The notes under the pieces were generated by a model, which saw nothing but the letters and a program-made list of their open reading frames with translations, searched no databases and was not told the origin of the DNA. Both the position numbers and the translations under genes were made by a program. A stretch of DNA of 64,000 bases, from NCBI RefSeq assembly GCF_036347055.1, contig NZ_CP108882.1:6932001-6996000 (forward strand), read 5' to 3'. The stretch is from Streptomyces sp. NBC_00820. GTDB taxonomy: Bacteria > Actinomycetota > Actinomycetes > Streptomycetales > Streptomycetaceae. Below, piece by piece: positions 15,896 through 24,719 of the stretch (positions within the stretch are counted from its first letter, which is position 1; every line of letters starts with the position of its first letter).

Positions 15896-17512
15896 ATGAG
15901 CGATGCCAACACCCCTGTCACGCCCGACCCTCAGGACCCGCTGGGCCTGGCCGGCCTGTTCGACGGCGGCGGTGAAACGTGGCTTCCGCTGCTGAAGCCC
16001 GTCATCGAGGCGCAGCCGGACGCGGCCGACTTCATCGGCCCGGGGCGCGGACCCGAGGTCGTCCCGGTCCGCGAGCTGACCTTCCAGGCGCTCAAGCCCC
16101 ACCCGCCGCACAAGTGGAAGGTCGTCGTCTTCGGCCAGAACCCTTACCCGCGGCCGGAGAGCGCCACCGGCATCGCCATGTTCGACAACACCTTCCACGA
16201 CTGGAAGGACAGTCAGTTCGGCAGGGTCGTCAGCATCCGCTGCATCATCAAGGCGGCGGCGATGTGGAAGTACGGGATACCCAAGAAGACCCCGATCGCC
16301 GACATCCGCGCGCTTCTGAAGAAGCAGGACACCGTCCAGCCGCCGGAGTGGTTCCAGGCGATGCTCACGCAGGGCGTGCTGCTGCTCAACGCGGCGCTCA
16401 CCGCCAGCGCTGACGGGGCGATGGGAACCGATCGGCACACGGCGTTCTGGCGGCCCGTCGTCGAGCGCACCGTCGAGGAGATCCTGCGCGCCAAGCAGGA
16501 CGCGGACGAGGAGGACCGGGGTGTCGTCTTCGCGTGGTGGGGTGCGCACGCGCGCAATCTGAAGAAGATCGTCCTCCAGCTCCAGAAGAAATACCCCGAC
16601 GTCGAAGTCCGCCATATCGACCACCCCAATCCGGCGGCCCAGGGCGACATCTTCTGCGAGGGCGATCACTTCGGCGTGGTGAACGACGCCCTCGCCTCGC
16701 TTGGCGCCGACGCGATCGACTGGCTGCCGAGCAAGGGCTGGAACCAGCATCCGGCGCAGGGCGACGGGACGGACGGCGAGGTCGCCGAGCGCATGGGAGC
16801 GTTCATCGCGTCCACCATGGAACTGCACCAGCTGTATCTGGAGCGGCTCGCCGGCGTGAAGGACGAGGGACTCGTCCTCCCCGAGATCACCGGCGTGTTC
16901 GACACCCCGCTCATGGACTTCCGGGAGGCCTCCGGCCCGGTCGCCAGGCTGCTGACGGGTCTCGACCGGCATGTCGAGCGGTCGTACGACTTCGGCAAGC
17001 GGCGGGCCGACGAGACGGCCGACGGCCTGTCCGCCGACGCGATCGCCGCCCTCCACCTCTACACCTGCGAGTCGGCGTTCTACCGGGAGATCAACGCCGC
17101 CCTGCGCGCCCCGGACCGGTCCAGGATCGTGCCGTACCTGCCGTATCTGCGCCTGCTGTTCTCCGCGGTCTCGCGGCTTCCCGCGCGCCGGGAGCCGCTG
17201 TGGCGCGGGGTGTCGCTGGACCTGCGCGCCCAGTACCCCCTCGGACGGACCGTGACCTGGTGGGGCGTGTCCTCGTGCACGCCCAAGCTGAGCGTGGCAC
17301 GGGCGTTCCTCGGCGGCCGCGGCAAGCGCACGCTCTTCGAGGTGCGGCCCCTCCAGGCCGTGGGCATCCGCGACTTCTCCGCGTTCAGGGACGAGGAGGA
17401 GTTCATCCTCCCGCCGGGAACGCAGCTCAAGGTGACGGAGGTGAAGGCGGAACGCGGCGGCCTGTACACCGTGAAGCTGACCGAGCTGGAGGAGCAGACG
17501 CTCGTTTCCTGA
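15896..17512 (+). CDS. Fusion of uracil-DNA-glycosylase-like domain and arginine-type ADP-ribosyltransferase
   Basis: This 538-residue two-domain protein is unusual. Residues about 55-280 follow family-1 uracil-DNA glycosylase: motif 1 GQNPYPRPESATGIAMF (80-96), LLLNAALT (162-169), WWGAHARNL (214-222), HPNPAAQG (243-250, the HPSP His loop) and DHFGVVNDAL...IDW. The catalytic Asp of GQDPYP is Asn82. Residues about 375-530 follow NAD:arginine ADP-ribosyltransferases: ALHLYT...YREINAALR, R437 in LWRGV, the Ser motif WGVSSCT (456-462), and E500-E-E502 in DEEEFILPPGT, giving a complete R-S-ExE triad. No signal peptide is seen, so it acts in the cytoplasm. The ATG chosen has a CGGAG ribosome site; earlier in-frame starts would run into the promoter region. 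It is divergent from a macrodomain gene. The likely role is DNA-directed or damage-triggered ADP-ribosylation; the target is unknown. Confidence 0.88.
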   Translation: MSDANTPVTPDPQDPLGLAGLFDGGGETWLPLLKPVIEAQPDAADFIGPGRGPEVVPVRELTFQALKPHPPHKWKVVVFGQNPYPRPESATGIAMFDNTFHDWKDSQFGRVVSIRCIIKAAAMWKYGIPKKTPIADIRALLKKQDTVQPPEWFQAMLTQGVLLLNAALTASADGAMGTDRHTAFWRPVVERTVEEILRAKQDADEEDRGVVFAWWGAHARNLKKIVLQLQKKYPDVEVRHIDHPNPAAQGDIFCEGDHFGVVNDALASLGADAIDWLPSKGWNQHPAQGDGTDGEVAERMGAFIASTMELHQLYLERLAGVKDEGLVLPEITGVFDTPLMDFREASGPVARLLTGLDRHVERSYDFGKRRADETADGLSADAIAALHLYTCESAFYREINAALRAPDRSRIVPYLPYLRLLFSAVSRLPARREPLWRGVSLDLRAQYPLGRTVTWWGVSSCTPKLSVARAFLGGRGKRTLFEVRPLQAVGIRDFSAFRDEEEFILPPGTQLKVTEVKAERGGLYTVKLTELEEQTLVS

Positions 17513-17585
17513 GCGGCGGGAACGGGGCGGGAACGGGAGCGGGGGCGGGGTGGGAACGGGGGAGGGTCCCCGATCCGGGCACAGG

Positions 17586-19040
17586 TCACCGGCCGCCCAC
17601 CCGCCCCTTGCCCGGTACGCACACCCACGCGAGGACCGCCGCGATCAGATAGGCGAGGGCGCCGACGGCCATGCTGGTGCGCACTCCGGCGCCGTAGCCC
17701 GCGCTCGTGGCGAGCAGGCTGCCGCCGAGGGCCACGCCGCTGGCGCTGCCGATCTGACGGGTGGTGTTGAACAGGGCGGAGGCGGCCCCCGCGTACGCCG
17801 GGGGCGCGGCGCTCATCACCGTGGCGGTCGAACCGGTGAGTGCGAAGGACGTACCGAATCCGACGGCCATCATCGGGGCCACCAGCAGTGGGTAGGCGGG
17901 ATCGGTGCCCGCCGCGGCCCAGCCGGCCAGGCCCAGGGCGCCCAGGAGCATGCCGGTGACCACCAGCGGGCGGTCCCCGGTACGGCGGGCGAGCCGCCCG
18001 GACAGCACGGAGGCGAACATCGTCATCGCCACCGCGGGGAACAGCGCCAGTCCGGTCCTGAGGGCACCGAAGCCGCGCTGGTGCTGGAAGTCCAGGCTGG
18101 CGGTGAACACCATGCCGTAGAAGCCGAAGTTGAACAGCAGCCCGACGGCGGCCCCGCCGGTCATGGCGCGCGAGCGGAGCAGGCGCGGCGGAAGAACGGG
18201 AGACCGGGCGAGCCGCTCGCGCCACACGAACGCCCCGACGGCCGGTACGACCAGGCCCAGCCCGGTGAGGACGAGGGGGTCGGACCAGCCGCGCCGGCCC
18301 GCCTCGTTCAGCGCGCCGGTCAGCAGGGCCACCGCCGCCACCACGGCACACTGCGCCGGCCAGTCCAGGGCCCGGCCGGGCCGGCGCGGTGAGGGTGCCA
18401 CGTACCTCGATGTGAGCACCAGGCAGGCCGCGCCGACGGGCAGGTTGATGAGGAAGACCCAGCGCCAGCCCGCCGTGGACACCAGCAGCCCGCCCAGCAG
18501 CGGTCCGGCGGAGGCCGCGATGCCCGCCATCGACCCCCACAGTCCGAAGGCACGCGAACGCGCCGCGGGCAGCGGGTAGGCCTCCTGGAGCAGGGCGAGC
18601 GAGCCGGGGACGATCAGCGCCGCGCCGAGCCCTTCCAGCAGCCGGGCCGCGACGAGGAACGCGGCGTCCGGCGCGGCGGCGCACGCGGCCGAGGCCGCCG
18701 TGAACACCGTGACGCCCGCGCGGAAGACGCGCCGGTTGCCCAGCCGGTCGCCCAGCGCGCCACCGGTCATCAGGAACCCGGCGAAGACCAGGGTGTACCC
18801 GTCCGTGATCCACTGGATGCCGGTGAGCGAGGCCCGCAGCTCCCGGCCCACCACCGGCACGGCGACGTTGATGATCGTGACGTCCAGGATGACCATGAAG
18901 TACCCGGTGCACACGGTCAGCAGCGGTGCCATGGACCGCCGCGCGGGCGCAGGGGGGCCGGACGCGCCGCCACCGGTCGACTCCGCGAAGGGCACGACGC
19001 CGGCTCCGTTCTGTCCGCGGGACCCCCGGACGGCCATCAT
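17586..19040 (-). CDS. DHA2-family MFS transporter
   Basis: This 484-residue drug:H+ antiporter-type membrane protein has about 14 predicted helices. Motifs are helix 1 (LDVTIINVAVP), motif A (GGALGDRLGNRRVFRAG), motif B (RLLEGLGAALIVPGSLALL) and motif C (GSMAGIAASAGPLLGGLL). It is shorter than the DHA2 protein near the left end of the window and lacks its long terminal loop. Its start is MMAV or MAV. It faces the PfkB kinase gene across a 250-base divergent gap, but no dedicated regulator adjoins it. The substrate is unknown; efflux of a toxic compound is the usual role. Confidence 0.93.
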   Translation of the reverse strand: MMAVRGSRGQNGAGVVPFAESTGGGASGPPAPARRSMAPLLTVCTGYFMVILDVTIINVAVPVVGRELRASLTGIQWITDGYTLVFAGFLMTGGALGDRLGNRRVFRAGVTVFTAASAACAAAPDAAFLVAARLLEGLGAALIVPGSLALLQEAYPLPAARSRAFGLWGSMAGIAASAGPLLGGLLVSTAGWRWVFLINLPVGAACLVLTSRYVAPSPRRPGRALDWPAQCAVVAAVALLTGALNEAGRRGWSDPLVLTGLGLVVPAVGAFVWRERLARSPVLPPRLLRSRAMTGGAAVGLLFNFGFYGMVFTASLDFQHQRGFGALRTGLALFPAVAMTMFASVLSGRLARRTGDRPLVVTGMLLGALGLAGWAAAGTDPAYPLLVAPMMAVGFGTSFALTGSTATVMSAAPPAYAGAASALFNTTRQIGSASGVALGGSLLATSAGYGAGVRTSMAVGALAYLIAAVLAWVCVPGKGRVGGR

Positions 19041-19162
19041 GCCAAGGGGATCGCGGGCCCTCGGCCAGGGCGCGCCCGCAGACCGCCCGGTCCGCCCCGA
19101 GCACCCGGTCCGACCCGAGTGCCGGACCGACCGAATGCCGGACCGCTCGGTCTACCCCGAGC

Positions 19163-19216
19163 GCCGGTCCGCCGGACCGGCACTCCGAGTTGCCGCAAGT
19201 TTCTGCAACTTCTTGC
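19163..19216. promoter_or_regulatory. Divergent control region: hairpin and candidate LacI-type operator
   Basis: A perfect palindrome GCCGGTCC-GCC-GGACCGGC (19163-19181) is followed by GCAAGTTTCTGCAACTTCTTGC-like DNA (19195-19216), which contains the inverted repeat AAGTT-TCTGC-AACTT. Sites of this TTGCA/AAGTT type are bound by LacI-family sugar regulators in Streptomyces. It lies about 75 bases upstream of the PfkB kinase start and in the gap shared with the MFS gene. Confidence 0.4.
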
Positions 19217-19291
19217 CATGCGTGCGGCGGACTGTTTGACTCGCACAGCTCCCCGAGCCGATGAGTCGACGAGAGGAACCAGCAGACCTCC

Positions 19292-20233
19292 ATGAGCACC
19301 GAGACCGACGTCCTCGTCCTGGGTGGCGCCGGCGTGGACACCATCGTCCACGTCCCGGAGCTGCCGCTCCCGTACGCCGACAGCTACATGATCCAGCCGG
19401 GAATCGAGACACGCGCGGGGCAGAGCGGGGACTTCGTGGCGCTCGGAGCGAGCGCCCTGGGGCTGCGCACCCATCACCTCGACCTGGTCGGTGACGACCA
19501 CGAGGGTGACCTGGTCCGCGCGCTCCACCGCGACCGGGGCATCCCCTTCACCGGGATCCACTCGCCCGGCGGCACGAAGCGCGCGGTCAACCTGGTCGGA
19601 CCCGACGGGCGGCGGCTGTCGCTGTACGACGTCACGCGCGCCCAGGAGCCCGACCGGCTGCCCGAGGAGACCGTGCGCGCCCTGGCCGCCTCCAGCCGTC
19701 ACGCCCACGTCGTCATCACCCACCCGTGCGCGCTCGCCATGCCCCTGCTGCGCGAGGCCGGCCTGACCATCTCCACCGACCTGCACAACTGGGACGGCGT
19801 CAACCCCTACCACGAGCCCTTCGCCCTGGCTGCGGACCTCGTCTTCCTGTCGACCACCGCGCTCACCGACCCCGAGGCGACCATGCGCTCGATCGCCGCC
19901 CGCGGCCGGGCCCGGATCGTCGTGGCCACCGCCGGCGCCGAGGGCGCCTATCTGCTGGCCGACGGCGAGCTGACGCACGTTCCCGCCGTCGCGCCCCCGG
20001 CTCCCGTGGTCGACTCCAACGGCGCGGGCGACGCCTTCGCCTGCGGTTTCCTGTTCGGCTGGCTCGACGGCGAGGATCCCCTGCGGTGCGCCCGGTACGG
20101 GGCGGTGGCCGGGGCGTACGCCTGCACGGTGCCGTCGACGCGCGCGGACGCGATCGGCAGGGACGAACTCCTCGCCCGTGCCGCGGAGTCGCCCCACGAG
20201 GACGCCCTGGCGGGAGAGGCCGACGCACGGTGA
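19292..20233 (+). CDS. PfkB-family carbohydrate/ribokinase-like kinase
   Basis: This 313-residue ribokinase-fold enzyme phosphorylates a sugar or nucleoside with ATP. It has the N-terminal strand with a GGAGVDTIVHVPELP sugar-binding segment, the Gly-rich GQSGDFVALGASALG (PfkB signature 1), and the anion-hole/catalytic-base motif DSNGAGDAFACGF (signature 2, Asp about 250). The next gene, an aldo-keto reductase, starts in the stop codon (GTGA), so the two form an operon. A candidate operator precedes it. The sugar cannot be inferred from sequence alone. Confidence 0.92.
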   Translation: MSTETDVLVLGGAGVDTIVHVPELPLPYADSYMIQPGIETRAGQSGDFVALGASALGLRTHHLDLVGDDHEGDLVRALHRDRGIPFTGIHSPGGTKRAVNLVGPDGRRLSLYDVTRAQEPDRLPEETVRALAASSRHAHVVITHPCALAMPLLREAGLTISTDLHNWDGVNPYHEPFALAADLVFLSTTALTDPEATMRSIAARGRARIVVATAGAEGAYLLADGELTHVPAVAPPAPVVDSNGAGDAFACGFLFGWLDGEDPLRCARYGAVAGAYACTVPSTRADAIGRDELLARAAESPHEDALAGEADAR

Positions 20234-21288
20234 CCACCCCGACCGGCAACACCCCGCCACATGAGGCCAGTTCCGGCAGCCCGTCCGGCAACGCACCTTC
20301 CCGCGAAGCCAGTTCCGGAGCCCTGACCGCCCGTACCCCGGTCTCCGGGAGCGCGAACGAACTGCCCCGCGGACGGCTCGTGTACGGCTGCATGGGCCTG
20401 GGCGGCGGCTGGGACCGTACGCCGTACACCGCCCAGGACGTCGACCACGCCCAGGCCGCCGTGGAGGCCGCGCTGGACGCGGGGATCACTCGCTTCGACC
20501 ACGCGGACATCTACCGCTTCGGCAAGTCGGAAGCCGTCTTCGGCGAGGTGCTGTCCCGGACGCCCGGGCTGCGCGGGCGGATCGAGATCCAGACCAAGTG
20601 CGGCATCCGGCTGCCCGAGGGCGACCGGCCCGGCCTGTACGACCTCAGGGCCAAGAGCATCCTGCGGTGCGTGGAGGAGAGCCTGACCCGGCTGCGCACC
20701 GACGTCATCGACACCCTGCTGCTGCACCGCCCCGACCCGCTGGCGGCCCCCGACGAGATCGCCGAGGCCCTGCACGCGCTGCACGGACAGGGCCTCGTAC
20801 GGCGGTTCGGTGTCTCCAACATGAGCGCCGCGCAGATCGCCCACCTCCAGGCCCGCCTCGACGTGCCCCTGGTGGTCGACCAGCTGGAGATGAGCCTCGC
20901 CCGACGCGACTGGGTCGAGGCGGGCGTGCTCGTGAACACCCCGGCGGCGGCCGGAGTCGGCTTCCCCGAGGGCACCCTCGAACACTGTGCCGGCCACGGC
21001 ATCGAGCTGCAGGCCTGGGGAGCGCTGGCCGGCGGCCGCTACACGGACGGCACGGACTCCCCGGCGGCGGCGCTGATCCAGGTGCTGGCCCGGCGGCACG
21101 GCACGACCCCGGAGACGGTCCTGCTGTGGTGGCTGCAGCACCATCCGGCGGGCATCGTCCCGGTCGTCGGCACGAGCCGGCCCGCACGCATCCGTGCCTG
21201 CCGGGACGCGGCCGTCCGCCCGTCCGCCCTCACCCACGAGGAGTGGTACGAGCTGTGGATCGCGGCCCGGGGCGCCCCACTGCCCTGA
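20230..21288 (+). CDS. Aldo/keto reductase
   Basis: This 352-residue NADPH-dependent TIM-barrel reductase has a Ser/Gly/Pro-rich leader of about 45 residues containing repeated EASSGS/REASSGA segments. The barrel then begins at LVYGCMGLGGGW. Catalytic residues are visible: Asp-Tyr in FDHADIYRFGKSEAVFGE, Lys in IEIQTKCGIR, and the substrate His region LLLHRPDPL. The NADP segment near the end is VPVVGTSRPARI. The GTG start overlaps the kinase stop. Pairing with a PfkB kinase suggests reduction and phosphorylation steps on one sugar or polyol. A strong hairpin ends the operon. Confidence 0.9.
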   Translation: MTTPTGNTPPHEASSGSPSGNAPSREASSGALTARTPVSGSANELPRGRLVYGCMGLGGGWDRTPYTAQDVDHAQAAVEAALDAGITRFDHADIYRFGKSEAVFGEVLSRTPGLRGRIEIQTKCGIRLPEGDRPGLYDLRAKSILRCVEESLTRLRTDVIDTLLLHRPDPLAAPDEIAEALHALHGQGLVRRFGVSNMSAAQIAHLQARLDVPLVVDQLEMSLARRDWVEAGVLVNTPAAAGVGFPEGTLEHCAGHGIELQAWGALAGGRYTDGTDSPAAALIQVLARRHGTTPETVLLWWLQHHPAGIVPVVGTSRPARIRACRDAAVRPSALTHEEWYELWIAARGAPLP

Positions 21289-21333
21289 CCCGCACCGCCG
21301 GACGCGGCCGCCGCCCCGCCCACAAGAGGCGGA

Positions 21334-21359
21334 CCCTCGCGGGCACTTGCCCGCGAGGG
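21334..21359 (+). terminator. Hairpin terminator after kinase/reductase operon
   Basis: There is a perfect 11-bp stem (CCCTCGCGGGC with GCCCGCGAGGG) around an ACTT loop, 45 bases beyond the reductase stop. It lies between convergent genes, so it probably serves both strands. Confidence 0.8.
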
Positions 21360-21421
21360 GACGACGGACGCCACGAAGGCGACGGGACCGGTGCGGCGCG
21401 GAACTCCCGGGCCGGCGCGGG

Positions 21422-21958
21422 TCAGGACACGACACCCACGTGGGCCAGCGCCTGCTTCAGCAGCACTCCGTGCCCGCCCGGCATCTCGCTCTGCACGGCA
21501 GGCGAGGCGGCCTCCTGCGGGCTGAACCACACCAGGTCCAGCGCGTCCTGCCGGGGCCGGCAGTCGCCGGTCACCGGGACGACGTAGGCGAGGGACACCG
21601 CGTGCTGGCGCGGGTCGTGGTACGGGGTGACGCCCGCCGTCGGGAAGTACTCGGCGACCGTGAACGGCTGCATGGAGGGCGGCACCCGGGGGAGGGCCAC
21701 CGGGCCGAGGTCCTTCTCCAGGTGGCGCAACAGCGCGTCACGGACCCGCTCGTGGTGCAGGACACGGCCGGAGACCAGCGTCCGGCTGACCGTTCCGTCC
21801 GGGCCGATGCGCAACAGCAGCCCGATGCTGATGACTTCGCCGTTGTCGTCCACGCGGACGGGCACCGCCTCGACGTACAGGATCGGCATGTTGGCCCTGG
21901 CCAGTTCCAGCTCGTCCGTGGTCAGCCAGCCGGGTGTGGTCTCGGTCATGTCAGACAT
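21422..21958 (-). CDS. NUDIX-like hydrolase (DUF4916 type)
   Basis: This protein of about 178 residues resembles actinobacterial NUDIX-fold proteins: a strand VEAVPVRVDDNGEVISIGLLLRI, a central helix LVSGRVLHHERVRDALLRHLEKDLGP in place of the Nudix box, and a C-terminal LDLVWFSPQEA strand. The canonical GX5EX7REUXEEXGU box is not complete, so hydrolase activity is doubtful. The ATG used (MSDMTET) follows the stop of the upstream amidohydrolase gene by only seven bases, suggesting co-transcription with the FluG-like pair. Confidence 0.7.
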   Translation of the reverse strand: MSDMTETTPGWLTTDELELARANMPILYVEAVPVRVDDNGEVISIGLLLRIGPDGTVSRTLVSGRVLHHERVRDALLRHLEKDLGPVALPRVPPSMQPFTVAEYFPTAGVTPYHDPRQHAVSLAYVVPVTGDCRPRQDALDLVWFSPQEAASPAVQSEMPGGHGVLLKQALAHVGVVS

Positions 21959-21965
21959 TGCTTGA

Positions 21966-23141
21966 TCATACTTTCCGGGTGGGGCGTCCGCCGGGTTCAC
22001 GGGCGGATCGGGATTCGGGCAGTCCGTACAGTCGGCGGGCGTTGTCGTGGCTCGTCCAGGCCGCGACGCGCAGGGCGTCGGGCAGGCTCAACTCGTCGGC
22101 GGTCACCCGGGCTTGCAGCATCGCGGCCAGCCCCTGCCGGAAGGAGAGCGCGCCCAGGTGGTGGAACTCGGCCACACCATAGGCGTCGGAGCTGTACAGC
22201 AGTTTGCGGAACGGGGTGATCTCCAGCGCCTCCTCCAGCACCGCCCGGGAACGCGCCGGACCCGTGTAGTGCAGGGCGAGTCCGACATCGAGGTACACCC
22301 GTTCGAACACCGTTGCCAGGTAGGCGGCTTGACGGTGATAGGGCCAGCAGTGCAGCAGCAGGACCGGGATCGTACCGGCCGTCAGGTGCAGCCAGTCGGT
22401 CAGCAGGGCCGGGTCGGCGCGGTGCAGCCGTACGTCCGCGTCACCGAAGCCGGTGTGCAGCTGGAGGGGCAGGCCGAGATCGACGGCCGTCCACAGCAGG
22501 TGCCGTACGAGGACCGGTTCGGACAGCCGGCCGCCGTCCACGAGCCAGCGCGCGGCCGCCCGTGTCACCTCGGCGCCGGCGGGGCGGGCGGGGTCCAGGG
22601 CGAAGCCGGTGCGGTAGGCCGCGACCGACTTCACCGCCACCACCCCGGGCCGCCGTACGGCCTCCTCGGCGGCCGCCCGGAACTCCCGCGCGTACGCGTC
22701 CGCCTCGACACCGCGCGCGGCGACCGCCTCCGCGACCCCCTCCAGCCGTACGACCTCGTAGGCGGCGGCCCCGGGGGCCGCGGCCAGTTCGGCGGGGGAG
22801 GTGACGGGGTGCGGGGCGTAACCGGTGTCCACACAGAACGCCTCGGCACCGGAGGCGGTCAGGAAACGCCGGTTGACCTCGCGCCAGCCGAGTGCGGCGC
22901 GCCGGGCCAGGTAGTCGGCCGGCGGCGCGTGGCGGGGGAGGTCCAGCAGGGGCGCGCAGTGCCGTCGTACGGCCACGCCGACCGGGCTGTCGAAGGACGA
23001 GACACCCGGCCACGACTCGCCCTCGGTGATCAGCGACTCGAACTGCGCGGGGGTGAGGTCCGCGGTCACGGCGCCGTGACAGTGGTGGTCCACCAACGGC
23101 ATCGCGGCGAGGGGCTCCTGGAGCGCGCCGGACGCGGCCAT
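21966..23141 (-). CDS. Amidohydrolase, FluG N-terminal-like
   Basis: This 391-residue metal-dependent TIM-barrel hydrolase shows the HxH metal site near the start (LVDHHCHGAV), LPLQLHTGFGD (about residue 235), LLLHCWPYHR (about 270) and the Asp site LLYSSDAYG (about 330). It is encoded two bases after a glutamine-synthetase-like gene. In fungal FluG and plant nodulin-type proteins, the same two domains are one polypeptide. The pair probably makes and breaks a gamma-glutamyl amide, or degrades an amine through a glutamylated intermediate. The metal and substrate are not determined. Confidence 0.88.
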   Translation of the reverse strand: MAASGALQEPLAAMPLVDHHCHGAVTADLTPAQFESLITEGESWPGVSSFDSPVGVAVRRHCAPLLDLPRHAPPADYLARRAALGWREVNRRFLTASGAEAFCVDTGYAPHPVTSPAELAAAPGAAAYEVVRLEGVAEAVAARGVEADAYAREFRAAAEEAVRRPGVVAVKSVAAYRTGFALDPARPAGAEVTRAAARWLVDGGRLSEPVLVRHLLWTAVDLGLPLQLHTGFGDADVRLHRADPALLTDWLHLTAGTIPVLLLHCWPYHRQAAYLATVFERVYLDVGLALHYTGPARSRAVLEEALEITPFRKLLYSSDAYGVAEFHHLGALSFRQGLAAMLQARVTADELSLPDALRVAAWTSHDNARRLYGLPESRSAREPGGRPTRKV

Positions 23142-23143
23142 CG

Positions 23144-24547
23144 TCAGTACACCCAGCGGTAGGCCGCCGCCACCCGCGCGTCGTCCAGGCCCTCGGCGGC
23201 GGCCGCCTCGCCCCGCCGTACGGCCGTCACCGCGTCCGCCAGGACCGGGCCCAGCGCGGTCCGCAGCACCTGGTCGGAGTGGAACTCCCGGGCGGCCTCC
23301 GTCAGCGACACCGGCAGCCGGCGTACACCGAGGGCGGCCGCCTCGTCCGGGCCGTACCGTGCCGGGTCCCCGGTGATCTCCCCGGGCAGCGGGCGTGCGT
23401 CGGCGATCCCGTCGAGGCCGGCGGCGATGACGCAGCCGAGGGCGAGGTACGGATTCGCGGCCAGGTCGACGGGTTTGACCTCCAGGTTGGCGTCCTGGTC
23501 CCGGCGTCCGGCCGTCCCGGTGACGACGCGCAGCGCGGCCTCGCGGGTCTCCCGGCCCCAGGCGGTGAACACCCCCGCCCACTGGGAGGGCCTGAGCCGC
23601 AGATAACTGGCCGGGCTCGGCGCGGTCACCGCCGTCAGCGCGGGCAGCCGGGCCAGCACGCCGGCCAGGAAGGACTCCGCGGCGGCCGTCATGCCGTAGC
23701 GGCCGTCGCCGCCCGCGTGCAGGTTCCGGCCGTCGCGCCAGCAGGAGAGGTGGAGATGGCCGCCGTTGCCGACGCCCCCGGCGAGCACCGCCGGGGCGAA
23801 GGACACCCGCAGACCGTGGCGCCGCGTCACCGCCCGGATCGTCTGCCGCACCAGCACGCTGAGGTCGGCCGCCGCCACCGGGTCCAGCGCGCCCACCGAG
23901 ATCTCGAACTGCCCGGCCGCGTACTCGGGATGGACCTGGTCCACGTCCACGCCCTGAGCGTCCAGCGCCGCCAGCAGATCGGCGGTGCAGTCGCTCAGCT
24001 CGACCTGCCGGATGGCGCCGTACGCCGGACCCGACACCGCGGGCACGAACTCCCCGGCGGGCGCCGAGTCCAGCCCGACCGCCCACTCGATCTCCACCGC
24101 GGCCCGGAAGGCCAGGCCGTGTCGCTCGGTGGCCTCCGTGACGATCCGGCGCAGGAACGTGCGGGAGCATCCCGGGTGCCGGGCGCCTTCCTGGGTGATC
24201 CGGTCCACCGGCGCCCACGCCCAGCCCGGCTGCCCGGCCAGGACGGTCAGCTGGTCGAGATCGGGGTAGAGGCGCAGATCGCCGTCGGGGGAGCCGAGGA
24301 CGTCGGTGGTGACGACCGAGTCGTCGGCGAGGAACGTGTCGAAGACCGGCGACATGCCCACCCCCCAGGCCACCGCCGACTCCAGCCGCGCCGTCGGGAT
24401 CGCCTTCACCCGGCCGACGCCCGCGGTGTCCACATACGCGAGCACGATCCCGCGCACGCCCCGCGCGGCCAGGTCCGCGCCGAGCGCGGCGACCCGCCGC
24501 AGGTCACCGGGACGCCCGCCTGGCACCGGATCGGCAAGGGTGGTCAT
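23144..24547 (-). CDS. Glutamine-synthetase-family gamma-glutamyl ligase (FluG/GlnA4-like)
   Basis: This 467-residue protein has the glutamine synthetase type I fold. The beta-grasp domain (VRGIVLAYVDTAGVGRVKAIP) precedes the catalytic domain with AVEIEWAVG, DQVHPEYAAGQFEISVG (Glu residues for metals), NGGHLHLS (the His loop for glutamate) and ANLEVKPVDLAANPYLALG (the R/E loop region). It is clearly divergent from nitrogen-assimilating GlnA. In Streptomyces such paralogues (GlnA2-4) glutamylate polyamines or ethanolamine, so an amine other than ammonia is likely here. The ATG has a strong GAGGAGG ribosome site. It is followed directly by the amidohydrolase. Confidence 0.88.
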   Translation of the reverse strand: MTTLADPVPGGRPGDLRRVAALGADLAARGVRGIVLAYVDTAGVGRVKAIPTARLESAVAWGVGMSPVFDTFLADDSVVTTDVLGSPDGDLRLYPDLDQLTVLAGQPGWAWAPVDRITQEGARHPGCSRTFLRRIVTEATERHGLAFRAAVEIEWAVGLDSAPAGEFVPAVSGPAYGAIRQVELSDCTADLLAALDAQGVDVDQVHPEYAAGQFEISVGALDPVAAADLSVLVRQTIRAVTRRHGLRVSFAPAVLAGGVGNGGHLHLSCWRDGRNLHAGGDGRYGMTAAAESFLAGVLARLPALTAVTAPSPASYLRLRPSQWAGVFTAWGRETREAALRVVTGTAGRRDQDANLEVKPVDLAANPYLALGCVIAAGLDGIADARPLPGEITGDPARYGPDEAAALGVRRLPVSLTEAAREFHSDQVLRTALGPVLADAVTAVRRGEAAAAEGLDDARVAAAYRWVY

Positions 24548-24719
24548 ACGTCCTCCTCGGCGGTTCGGTTCCCGCGCCACCCGGGCCGGGGGACGGCCCC
24601 GGCCCCGGCCGCGCGCGGACCGGGGGAGCCGGCCCGCCCCGGCGTGCACGGGTCGGGAGCCGCCCGCTGCCCGCGGTGCGGGAACCGGTGAGCGCCCCCG
24701 GTCCTCCGCGTTGTCGGGG

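Noticed and set aside
19163..19181. Palindrome GCCGGTCC-GCC-GGACCGGC as a terminator
   Set aside because: It lies between divergent genes, so no transcript would end there. Listed as part of the control region.
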